Source of the DNA: Gammaproteobacteria bacterium | Lineage (GTDB): Bacteria; Pseudomonadota; Gammaproteobacteria; HK1 | Assembly (NCBI GenBank): GCA_022822245.1 | Contig: JAJECB010000500.1 | Coordinates: 1 to 7,480, forward strand | Reading direction: 5' to 3' | DNA: 7,480 bases | In this document: piece by piece, positions 1 through 5,954 of the stretch | How the letters are laid out: each line of letters begins with the position of its first letter | Numbering within the stretch: the stretch's first letter is position 1 | Position numbers and translations under genes: made by a program | The notes under the pieces: model-generated | Seen by the model: the letters and a program-made list of their open reading frames with translations, nothing else | The model's database searches: none | Told to the model about the DNA's origin: nothing

Positions 1-1223
1 GCGGACGGGACCATCGTTCCCCAGAAGGCGGCCATCAGGAGGACGGTGGCCGGCCAGACGTCGGAAAGCCCGCGCAGGCACCCGACGAGCACCACCTGGA
101 GCGCGTCCGGGAGGAGCGCGAGCCCCGCGACCCGGACGGCCGGGATCGCGATCGCGAGCACCGCCGCTTCGCCGGTGTAGAGCCCCGCGAGAAATCCCGC
201 GAAGAGCGCGTAACCGAGTCCGATCGCCAACTGCAGAACGAGGATGATGCGGAACGCGGCCCACGCCGCCTCCCGCGCTCCCTCCCGATCGCGCCGCCCG
301 TATGCCTGGCCCACCCGGACGTTGGCGGCGGTGGAAAGGCCGAGGGCCGGCATGAAGGGCAGGGCGAAGAGATTGAGCACGATGCCGTACGCGGCCACCT
401 CGACGCCGCCGAGCCAGCCGGCGAAGATCGTGAGCGACGCGAACGCGCCCGCTTCGAACCCGTGGGCCAGTCCGATCGGAATGCCGACGGCGAGGAGCCG
501 CCGCCCGGCCCGGTGAGCGCGCCGCCGCCGGTTTCTTCCGAGCGTGAGGCGTCCGGGACGCGCGCCGAGCCGGGAGGCGCCGAGCGTTGCATACACCCAG
601 ACGAGGAGCCCTCCGGTTCCCGCCCAGCGGGCGATGGTGGTGGCGAGCGCGGCGCCCTCCGCCCCCATCTCGGGCGCACCGAGATGCCCGTAGATGAACA
701 ACCAGTTGAGGGCGATGTTGAGCACGTTCGAGACCAGCATGAAGACCATGCCGGGCAGCGGGCGTCCGATCGATTCGAGGAACATCGTGGTCGCCGCGAA
801 CAGGAGGACGGCCGGCATGCCCCAGCCGAACATGGCGAGCACCTCGGCCCCTTCGATGGCAAGCGATGGGGTCTGCCCGAGCGCGAGCAGGGACCATTCA
901 CCGGTATGGAACAGGCCGAGCAGGACGACCCCCGCGATCCAGGCCTGTCGCCACGCGGCCCGCAGGATGAAGCCGGATTCGCGAAACTTTCCCGCCCCCT
1001 CCGCCTGGGAAGCGAGCACGATGGTGCCGGTGCAAAGCCCCACCCCGATGAGGAGCAGGGGGGTGTGGGGGGCGGCGGAGATGGCGTAGGCGGCAAGCTC
1101 TCGGGTGCCGGCCCAGCCGGTCATGGCGGTGTCCGCCGCGACGATGGTGAGGATCCCGAGCCGGCTGATCATCACCGGCGCCGCGAGACGGAGTGTCGCC
1201 CGCAGGTGGGAGCGCAGGTTCAA
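1..1223 (-). CDS. NorM-type MATE multidrug efflux transporter (partial, C-terminus off window)
   Basis: Inner-membrane antiporter of the MATE family, which exports cationic drugs or metabolites in exchange for Na+ or H+. The minus strand is open from a TTG at 1223 to the window edge, giving about 407 residues; MATE proteins are usually 440-460, so the end of the C-lobe is missing. The protein is strongly hydrophobic with repeated membrane segments. An acidic residue in TM1 (D31, in AADTAMTG), E257 in GFEAGAF and D373 in LPDALQVV sit where NorM has its conserved Asp36, Glu255 and Asp371. The stretch VAAYGIVLNLF followed by VRVGQAYG is typical of TM7-TM8, though the usual VAAHQ is VAAYG here. 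An Arg-rich loop (about 229-242) joins the two lobes. An in-frame TAG at 1235-1233 limits the start; the TTG has only a weak ribosome site, and an internal GTG near residue 17 would cut into TM1. It is divergent from mlaC. Family call is firm; substrate and exact start are not. Confidence 0.9.
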   Translation of the reverse strand, partial: MNLRSHLRATLRLAAPVMISRLGILTIVAADTAMTGWAGTRELAAYAISAAPHTPLLLIGVGLCTGTIVLASQAEGAGKFRESGFILRAAWRQAWIAGVVLLGLFHTGEWSLLALGQTPSLAIEGAEVLAMFGWGMPAVLLFAATTMFLESIGRPLPGMVFMLVSNVLNIALNWLFIYGHLGAPEMGAEGAALATTIARWAGTGGLLVWVYATLGASRLGARPGRLTLGRNRRRRAHRAGRRLLAVGIPIGLAHGFEAGAFASLTIFAGWLGGVEVAAYGIVLNLFALPFMPALGLSTAANVRVGQAYGRRDREGAREAAWAAFRIILVLQLAIGLGYALFAGFLAGLYTGEAAVLAIAIPAVRVAGLALLPDALQVVLVGCLRGLSDVWPATVLLMAAFWGTMVPS

Positions 1224-1307
1224 GCGGCAACTCTATGAGGCAGCATGAAGTCGCGACGGTGTGGAGAGCGGTCCTGGAGCGGGGTGCGGGCCGCCCGGCG
1301 CACGCGT

Positions 1308-1329
1308 AAGATTGCGCCGTCGAAATCTT
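1308..1329. promoter_or_regulatory. 22-bp dyad in the MATE/mlaC divergent gap, candidate operator
   Basis: AAGATTgCG (1308-1316) is followed by CCGT and then CGaAATCTT (1321-1329). Eight of nine arm positions pair, with one G/A mismatch. It lies 26 bp upstream of the preferred mlaC start and about 85 bp upstream of the MATE start, and it is the most AT-rich stretch in this gap. It could bind a dimeric regulator or form a leader hairpin. It has no T-tract, so it does not look like a terminator. Function is inference only. Confidence 0.35.
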
Positions 1330-1343
1330 GGGAACTTCTCACC

Positions 1344-1349
1344 AGGGAG
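1344..1349 (+). promoter_or_regulatory. Shine-Dalgarno AGGGAG deciding the mlaC start
   Basis: AGGGAG ends 6 nt before the GTG at 1356. This favours GTG over the in-frame ATG at 1245, which would add a 37-residue Arg-rich stretch ahead of the signal peptide, and over the ATG at 1377, which would sit 27 nt from this site. Confidence 0.6.
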
Positions 1350-1355
1350 CGCGTT

Positions 1356-2006
1356 GTGTGGGGAACGACCGGGTGGATGAACCTCTTCGCGGCACGGCGC
1401 GGGGCGGCGGTCGCCGTGATCGTCGCGACCCTTGTCGCGGCGCCTTCCGGAGCGGCGGATCGGCCCGGGCTCGACGAGTCGCAGGCATTCGTCGAGAAGC
1501 TCGCCGACGACGCGGTCCGGGCGTGGGCGATGCACGAGTCCGACGATGCGGCGCGCATGGAGGCGATGGACGCTCTCATTCGTTCGGCCTTCGACATCGA
1601 CTTCATCTCCCGAGCCGTGCTCGGGCGGTACTGGCGGAGTCTCGACGACGGTCAGCGGCACCGGTTCCGGGAGCTGTTCCCCGAGTTCGTGGTCGAGGTC
1701 TACCTTCCGCACATCGCGAAGTACAGCCGCGACCACCTGCGGGTCCTCGGCGCACGTCCTCGCGGAAAGCGTGACGTCGTCGTCAAGTCGGAGCTCCTGT
1801 CCGACCAGGGCGACTGGATCGAGACCGATTGGCGGATCCGGTCCTTCGGGGATGGCATCCGGATCATCGATCTCTCGGTCGCGGGGGTCAGTCTGGTCCT
1901 CGTCCAGCGGCAGGAGTTCGAGGCGGTGATCCGCAGGGACGGCTTCGCGAGCCTCGTCGAGCAGCTTCTCAAGCGAAAGAACCGGGCGGCGAGCGCGCGA
2001 GGCTGA
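1356..2006 (+). CDS. mlaC: MlaC/Ttg2D-family periplasmic phospholipid-binding protein
   Basis: Periplasmic carrier that moves phospholipids between the outer membrane and the inner-membrane MlaFEDB ABC transporter; some relatives are linked to toluene tolerance or hopanoid transport (HpnM). From the GTG start it is 216 residues, the usual family length. Residues 1-34 form a Sec signal peptide: an RR pair at 14-15, a hydrophobic core from about 17 to 29 and a likely cleavage after A34 (SGAA then D). The mature part has family features: VLGRYWR (88-94), a helical FRELFPEFVVEVY segment (104-116), the DWRI strand (158-161) and DLSVAGVSLVLVQRQEF (172-188), which matches the EGVS...QNEW region of E. 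coli MlaC. No mlaA, mlaD, mlaE, mlaF or mlaB gene lies beside it, so it looks like an orphan copy, possibly paired with the carboxypeptidase gene 6 nt downstream. The specific partner is unknown; HpnM or another Ttg2D-like role is possible. Confidence 0.85.
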   Translation: MWGTTGWMNLFAARRGAAVAVIVATLVAAPSGAADRPGLDESQAFVEKLADDAVRAWAMHESDDAARMEAMDALIRSAFDIDFISRAVLGRYWRSLDDGQRHRFRELFPEFVVEVYLPHIAKYSRDHLRVLGARPRGKRDVVVKSELLSDQGDWIETDWRIRSFGDGIRIIDLSVAGVSLVLVQRQEFEAVIRRDGFASLVEQLLKRKNRAASARG

Positions 2007-2012
2007 ACCCGC

Positions 2013-2933
2013 GTGCGTGTCCCTCACGCTCGCCCCGGCGACGTGATCGACGTCGTCGCCCCTGCCTCCGCGTGCAGCCCGGAGGCGCTCGCCGCGGGGG
2101 TCGCGGTGCTCGAAGGGTGGGGGTTCCACCCCCGCGTGCCCCCCGGCCTCTTCGAGGGCTCCGGCATCGTCGCCGCCCCGGACGCATCGCGCCACCGCGC
2201 CCTCAGCCGCGCCCTGAGCCGTGCCGACTCCCGGGTGGTCTGGTGCGTTCGTGGCGGCTATGGCAGTCAGCGTCTCCTGCCGCGGCTCGCGCGAGGGGCG
2301 GCGCCCGCGCCGCGCAAGCTGCTCGTCGGGTTCAGCGACCTCACCGCGCTGCACGTGTTCATCAATCAGCATTGGGGATGGCCTACCCTGCATGCGGCGA
2401 CCCTTGCCGATCTCGGGAGCGGGCGATTGTCGCAGAGATCCCTCGGCGAACTGTGCCGGATGGTCACCGGCCGGACTTCCCGCCTCTCCGTGCGGCTGCG
2501 TTCCCTCAACCCGGCCGCCCGCCGAGCGCGCTCGGTCGGCGGGATGCTCGTCGGCGGCAATCTGAAGACGATCCAGTCGCTCGTCGGCACGCCGTGGAGC
2601 GTGCGCCCGGCGGGGTGCATTCTCATGGTGGAGGACACCGGCGAACGCGGCTACGCCATCGACCGCATGCTGGTGCAGCTCGTCCAGGCGGGCATCCTGC
2701 GCGGGATCCGGGCGCTCGTGTTCGGCCAGTTCACCGGCGGCCGCGAGCCGGACGGGAGGTTCACGGGCACCGAGGTCGTCGCCCGCTTTGCGGAGCGGAT
2801 GCGGATCCCGGTGCTGGGCGGCGCCCCCTTCGGACACGGCGCGGCCGCCCGGGCGGTGCCTCTCGGGGTGCCGGCGAAGCTCGAGCTCGGACCCGACGGC
2901 GCCCGGATGACCATGATCTGGGCCCCCGACTGA
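2013..2933 (+). CDS. ldcA: LD-carboxypeptidase, peptidase family S66 (LdcA-like)
   Basis: Cytoplasmic serine peptidase that removes the terminal D-Ala from recycled murein tetrapeptides. The 306-residue length matches LdcA (about 304) better than MccF (about 344), the microcin C self-immunity branch of the family. The N-terminal domain starts with RPGDVIDVVAPAS (7-19) and has the family RGGYG motif (80-84). The catalytic triad is intact: nucleophile S108 in GFSDLT, E207 in LMVEDTGE and H275 in GGAPFGH, matching Ser115/Glu217/His285 of the Pseudomonas enzyme. VGGMLVGGNL (175-184) is also typical. No signal peptide is seen, as expected. The mlaC stop TGA (2004-2006) is in this same frame, so translation cannot begin upstream; GTG 2013 keeps the full N-terminal strand, with CGAGG about 10 nt upstream. 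The 6-nt gap to mlaC suggests co-transcription and coupled translation, joining two envelope-maintenance functions. Confidence 0.9.
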   Translation: MRVPHARPGDVIDVVAPASACSPEALAAGVAVLEGWGFHPRVPPGLFEGSGIVAAPDASRHRALSRALSRADSRVVWCVRGGYGSQRLLPRLARGAAPAPRKLLVGFSDLTALHVFINQHWGWPTLHAATLADLGSGRLSQRSLGELCRMVTGRTSRLSVRLRSLNPAARRARSVGGMLVGGNLKTIQSLVGTPWSVRPAGCILMVEDTGERGYAIDRMLVQLVQAGILRGIRALVFGQFTGGREPDGRFTGTEVVARFAERMRIPVLGGAPFGHGAAARAVPLGVPAKLELGPDGARMTMIWAPD

Positions 2934-2978
2934 ACGGCGGCGCCGGAAACGAGGTGCAGGATCGGGAGTCAGGACTCC
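2934..2978. other. Short convergent junction with a small hairpin over a stop codon
   Basis: Only 35 bp separate the ldcA stop from the synthetase stop on the opposite strand. The sequence holds an 8-bp palindrome CGGCGCCG (2938-2945) and a dyad GGAGTC-AG-GACTCC (2965-2978) that overlaps the synthetase stop codon (complement of 2969-2971). Folded, the dyad gives about 5 bp with a CAGG loop. Neither has a following T-run on either strand, so no good intrinsic terminator is visible, and opposing transcripts may overlap here or end by Rho. Confidence 0.4.
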
Positions 2979-4606
2979 GCGCGCAGCTCGACCCGCCGGA
3001 TCTTGCCCGAGATGGTCTTGGGAAGGGCGGGGCGGAACTCGATCGCCCGCGGGTACTTGTAGGGGGCGGTGAGCTCCTTCACGAAGTCCTGGATCTCGGT
3101 CACGAGGGCGGGTGAGGGCTCGTAGCTCTCCGCGAGCACGACGTAGGCCTTGACGATCTCGCCTCGAAGCTCGTCGGGCTGCCCCACCACCGCGGACTCC
3201 GCTACCGCCGGGTGCTCGAGCAGGGCGCTCTCCACCTCGAAGGGGCTGATCCGGTAGCTCGCCGAGCTGATGATGTCGTCCGCCCGGCCCACGAACCAGA
3301 AGTAGCCGTCCTCGTCCCGGGTGGCGGTGTCGCCGGTGTAGTACCACCCGTGCCGGAAGGCGGTCGCGTTGGTCTCCGGGGCGTTGATGTAGCCGTCGAA
3401 GAGCCCGGGGGGGCGCGACGCGCCGTCCGTGCGCACCGCGATGTGGCCGATCTCGCCCGGCCCGAGGCGCGCCCCGGCGTCGTCCACCACGTCGATGTCG
3501 AAGCCCGGGACGGGCTTCCCCATCGAGCCGTGGCGGACGGGGAGGGCCGGATAGTTCGCGAGGAGGTTGATGGACTCGGTCTGGCCGTAGCCGTCGCGGA
3601 TGACGTTTCCGGTCACCTCCTGCCAGACCTTGATGACCTCGGGGTTGAGCGGCTCCCCCGCCCCGAGAGAGTGGCGAAGGGAGCCGAGGTCGTATCCGTC
3701 GAGGTCCATCTGCGCGAACATCCGGTAGACGGTCGGCGGCGCGCAGAACGTGGTCACCCCGAGCCGGCCGATGAGCCTCAGGTGCAGGTCGGCGTCGAAC
3801 CCCTCGGCGTCGTGGAGCACGATGGCGGCTCCCATCTGCCAGGGGGCGAACAGGACGCCCCACGCGGCCTTCGCCCAGCCGGTGTCCGAGAGCGTCCAGT
3901 GGACGTCGTCCTCGCGAAGGTCCATCCAGTAGCGGCCGGTCAGCACGTGGGCGAGGGCGTAGCCGTGATCGCGGGGGACCATCTTCGGCATGGAGGTGGT
4001 GCCGGAGGTGAAATAGACGAGCATCGGCTCGTCGGCGCGGGTGGGGCGGTCGGGCGCGAAGCTTGCCGGGGCGGCGTCCATCGCCTCGCGGAGATCCGTC
4101 CAGCCCGGGCGCGACTCGGAGCCGCCCCGCCGGGAGACGACGACGAGCCGTTCGAGGGACGGGCAGGCGGCGCGGACCGCGTCGACCTTGTCGGCGTTGT
4201 CGTCGGTCACGATCGCGAAGCGGGCCCGCGACGCGTTGACCCGGTACTCGATGTCCCTCGGGGTAAGGAGGCTTGTCGCCGGCATCGCGACGACCCCTGC
4301 CTTGGCGCACCCGATGAGCACGTCGTACCAGGCGGGGATGCGGGGGATCATCACGTAGGCAAGGTCTCCGCGCCGGGCCCCGAGCTCCCGGAGGACGTTC
4401 GCGAACCGGTTCGAGGAGCGGGCGAGGTCGCCGAAGGTGAGCCGGGTGATCGCCTCGCCGGGTGGGTCGACCGCGACGCAGGCCGTCTTGTCGGCCGTCT
4501 CTGCCCGACGATCGATGAGATCGAACCCGAAGTTGTAGTGCTCCGGGGCCTCGAATCGAACCTGCCGGCAGGTTTCCTCGTAGTCCGTCATGTCCGGCAG
4601 GTGCAT
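2969..4606 (-). CDS. AMP-forming acyl-CoA synthetase, ACSM (medium-chain) type
   Basis: Adenylate-forming enzyme that activates a carboxylic acid to its CoA thioester using ATP. The 545 residues fit the family. Motifs in order: phosphate loop TSGTTSMPK (200-208), TISDTGW-like WTLSDTGWAKAAWG (237-250), DGYGQTES (338-345), YTGD (423-426), hinge region GRADDI (440-445), YRISPFEVESALLEHPAVAES (451-471) and the C-terminal catalytic lysine K535 in PKTISGKIRR. The overall pattern, including MPRIP-like MIPRIPAW and RGEIVKAYVVL, resembles medium-chain ACSM-type synthetases more than long-chain FadD or acetyl-CoA synthetase. Two sites depart from the most common consensus: Ser at the last Gly of the phosphate loop, and ASYRISP for SGYRIGP. 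ATG 4606 is chosen because complement CGGAG (4614-4618) lies 7 nt upstream; ATG 4591 is an alternative with a weaker site. It is divergent from the acyl-CoA dehydrogenase, so both likely serve one acid-degrading pathway. The substrate is unknown; medium-chain, branched or aromatic acids are all possible. Confidence 0.9.
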   Translation of the reverse strand: MHLPDMTDYEETCRQVRFEAPEHYNFGFDLIDRRAETADKTACVAVDPPGEAITRLTFGDLARSSNRFANVLRELGARRGDLAYVMIPRIPAWYDVLIGCAKAGVVAMPATSLLTPRDIEYRVNASRARFAIVTDDNADKVDAVRAACPSLERLVVVSRRGGSESRPGWTDLREAMDAAPASFAPDRPTRADEPMLVYFTSGTTSMPKMVPRDHGYALAHVLTGRYWMDLREDDVHWTLSDTGWAKAAWGVLFAPWQMGAAIVLHDAEGFDADLHLRLIGRLGVTTFCAPPTVYRMFAQMDLDGYDLGSLRHSLGAGEPLNPEVIKVWQEVTGNVIRDGYGQTESINLLANYPALPVRHGSMGKPVPGFDIDVVDDAGARLGPGEIGHIAVRTDGASRPPGLFDGYINAPETNATAFRHGWYYTGDTATRDEDGYFWFVGRADDIISSASYRISPFEVESALLEHPAVAESAVVGQPDELRGEIVKAYVVLAESYEPSPALVTEIQDFVKELTAPYKYPRAIEFRPALPKTISGKIRRVELRAES

Positions 4607-4641
4607 CGTGCCGCTCCGTGTCTGGAATCTCGAAGGCATGC

Positions 4642-4667
4642 CCGGGCCGCGGTTGGACCGCGCCCGG
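4642..4667. repeat. Inverted repeat in the synthetase/dehydrogenase divergent gap, candidate operator
   Basis: Left arm CCGGG-C-CGCGGT (4642-4653), spacer TGG (4654-4656), right arm ACCGCG-CCCGG (4657-4667). Eleven base pairs form if the C at 4647 is bulged. It is the only sizeable dyad in this 115-bp gap and lies 36 bp from the synthetase start and 54 bp from the dehydrogenase start, a fitting place for a shared repressor or activator site. It could instead be a structured leader of one transcript. No regulator gene is in the window to link to it. Confidence 0.45.
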
Positions 4668-4681
4668 CCAGCATATAGCAT
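4653..4681 (+). promoter_or_regulatory. Possible promoter for the dehydrogenase-hydantoinase operon
   Basis: TTGGAC (4653-4658) resembles a -35 box, and GCATATAGCAT (4671-4681), the only AT-rich patch in the gap, offers TATAGC or TAGCAT as a -10 at 15 or 17 bp spacing. The -35 overlaps the spacer and right arm of the inverted repeat, so a protein bound there could block it. The reverse complement TATATGC could also serve the synthetase. The matches are weak and this is a guess from position and composition. Confidence 0.25.
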
Positions 4682-4692
4682 TCGGCCCGGAG

Positions 4693-4709
4693 AGGAGGAG
4701 ACGAGGAGG
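4693..4709 (+). promoter_or_regulatory. Tandem AGGAGG ribosome-site sequences before the dehydrogenase
   Basis: Two perfect AGGAGG copies (4693-4698 and 4704-4709) lie in an unbroken purine-rich tract. The nearer one is 12 nt from ATG 4722, longer than usual, with a GGGAAG (4711-4716) closer in. No alternative ATG, GTG or TTG lies at ideal spacing from either copy, so ATG 4722 remains the best start. Confidence 0.5.
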
Positions 4710-4721
4710 CGGGAAGACGCC

Positions 4722-5855
4722 ATGCTGCTGACCGAGGAGCAGCGCGCGATCCGGGACACCGCGCGGGCGTTCGCTGAGGGAGAGATCGCGCCCCACGCGG
4801 CGGCTTGGGAGCGCAACGGGGGTCCGCCGCGCGACCTCTACCGGCGCATGGGCGAGGTCGGGCTGATGGGGGTCTGTATCCCGCCCGAGCATGGCGGCGC
4901 CGGGGCCGACTTCGTCTCGTACGTGCTCGCGATGGAGGAGATCGCGTCCGCCGACTGCGGGGTCTCGAACGTGATGGCGGCCAGCAACTCCCCGGTCGGG
5001 GCGGCCGTCGCGAAGCACGGGACGGCGGCCCAGAAAGACGCCTGGCTTTCGAAGCTCGCGCGCGGCGAGTACATCGGGGCGATTCTCCTCACCGAACCCC
5101 ACACCGGATCGGATGCGGCCGCGATCCGCACCCGCGCGCGCCGCAGGGCGGACGGCGGCGGCTGGACCATCGACGGCACCAAGTCGTTCATTACCGCCGG
5201 CTCGACCGCGGACCTCGCGATGATCGTGGCGGTGACCGACCCCGCGGCGGGGAAGCGGGGGATCACCTGCTTCCTGTGTCCGACCGAACGCCCCGGATAC
5301 CGGGTCGTGCGCAAGGAGTCCAAGCTCGGCCACCGCAACAACGACACCTGCGAGATCGCCCTCGACGGGCTGGAGGCGGGGGACGGGGACGTGCTCGGGG
5401 AGCCCGGCGCGGGGCTCGGGATCGCCCTCGGCCACCTCTCGGCGGGGCGCATTGCGGTGGCCGCCCAGGCGGTGGGGACGGCCCGGGCGGCCCTCGAGGC
5501 GGCGCGCGACTACGCGCGCGAGCGCGAGGCGTTCGGCAAGCCCATCATCGAGCACCAGGGGGTGGCGTTCCGGCTCGCGGAGATGGCGACGGAAGTGGAG
5601 GTGGCGCGCCAGATGTACCTCCACGCGGCGGCCCTCGAGGCGGCCGGCGAGGGCTCCATCCGCGAGGCGTCCATGGCCAAGCTCTTCGCCTCCGAGATGG
5701 CCGAGCGGGTGTGCTCGGGCGCGATCCAGGTCCACGGCGGCTACGGCTATCTCAGCGACTTTCCGGTCGAGAAGCTCTACCGGGACGCACGCGTCCTCCA
5801 GATCTACGAGGGTACCAGCGAGGTTCAGAAGATCGTGATCGGCCGGATGCTGTAG
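4722..5855 (+). CDS. Acyl-CoA dehydrogenase (FAD-dependent, short/medium-chain type)
   Basis: Soluble flavoenzyme that makes the alpha-beta double bond in an acyl-CoA, passing electrons to electron-transfer flavoprotein. The 377-residue length is normal for the SCAD/MCAD/isovaleryl/glutaryl group. The N-terminal helical domain begins LTEEQRAIRDTAR; the first family signature is LLTEPHTGSDAAAIRT (122-137), with His-Thr where Ala-Gly is common; KLGHRNNDTCEI (201-212) is the usual mid-domain motif; REAFGKPI (268-275) starts the C-terminal FAD-contacting region; and the second signature runs QVHGGYGYLSDFPVEKLYRD (336-355) to IYEGTSEVQK (361-370). E363 in YEGT is at the catalytic-base position of MCAD/SCAD, which argues against isovaleryl-type enzymes with the base on another helix. 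ATG 4722 matches the family N-terminus; an upstream in-frame ATG at 4590 would run into the divergent gene. It likely acts on the CoA ester made by the divergent synthetase and is probably co-transcribed with the hydantoinase. Chain length is not predictable. Confidence 0.93.
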   Translation: MLLTEEQRAIRDTARAFAEGEIAPHAAAWERNGGPPRDLYRRMGEVGLMGVCIPPEHGGAGADFVSYVLAMEEIASADCGVSNVMAASNSPVGAAVAKHGTAAQKDAWLSKLARGEYIGAILLTEPHTGSDAAAIRTRARRRADGGGWTIDGTKSFITAGSTADLAMIVAVTDPAAGKRGITCFLCPTERPGYRVVRKESKLGHRNNDTCEIALDGLEAGDGDVLGEPGAGLGIALGHLSAGRIAVAAQAVGTARAALEAARDYAREREAFGKPIIEHQGVAFRLAEMATEVEVARQMYLHAAALEAAGEGSIREASMAKLFASEMAERVCSGAIQVHGGYGYLSDFPVEKLYRDARVLQIYEGTSEVQKIVIGRML

Positions 5856-5954
5856 GGTCGCGCGGCGGAGAGCGGGTCGTCGCGGGAAGCGGGGGCGCGC
5901 GGAGCGCGGCGAACATCGAGCGATTCCGGGGCGTCGACCCCGGGGGAGAGGGAA
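5856..5954 (+). other. 99-bp gap with a hairpin abutting the hydantoinase ribosome site
   Basis: The gap is very GC-rich and has no T-run, so no intrinsic terminator is visible and read-through from the dehydrogenase is expected. At 5926-5943 CCGGGG, loop CGTCGA and CCCCGG form a perfect 6-bp GC stem whose 3' edge touches the GGGAGAGGG ribosome-binding tract (5944-5952). No small gene is convincing here. Confidence 0.45.

Noticed and set aside
35..1096. A 353-codon minus-strand frame inside the efflux pump region
   Set aside because: Its product is a Ser/Pro/Arg-rich shadow, while the neighbouring frame from TTG 1223 gives a clear MATE transporter with conserved acidic residues.
462..1238. 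A 258-codon plus-strand frame antisense to the pump
   Set aside because: It is Gly/Glu/Arg-rich with no motif or ribosome site support, and lies wholly opposite the real transporter gene.
1245..1355. ATG at 1245 as the mlaC start
   Set aside because: It would add 37 Arg-rich residues ahead of a clear signal peptide, whereas GTG 1356 has AGGGAG at 6 nt and gives a normal protein length.
1398..1403. The RR pair in the MlaC signal peptide as a Tat signal
   Set aside because: The surrounding residues do not fit the S/T-RR-x-F-L-K Tat pattern, and MlaC proteins normally use Sec.
2013..2933. MccF-type microcin C self-immunity peptidase, hinting at an antibiotic cluster
   Set aside because: The length fits LdcA better, and no peptide-nucleotide biosynthesis gene is nearby; the adjacent MATE pump alone is not enough evidence.
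3212..4678. A 488-codon plus-strand frame antisense to the synthetase
   Set aside because: It has no family motifs; the opposite strand carries all adenylate-forming enzyme motifs in order.
4607..4816. Upstream extension of the synthetase to ATG at 4816
   Set aside because: It would overlap the start of the dehydrogenase gene on the other strand, has no family similarity, and ATG 4606 has a well-spaced ribosome site.
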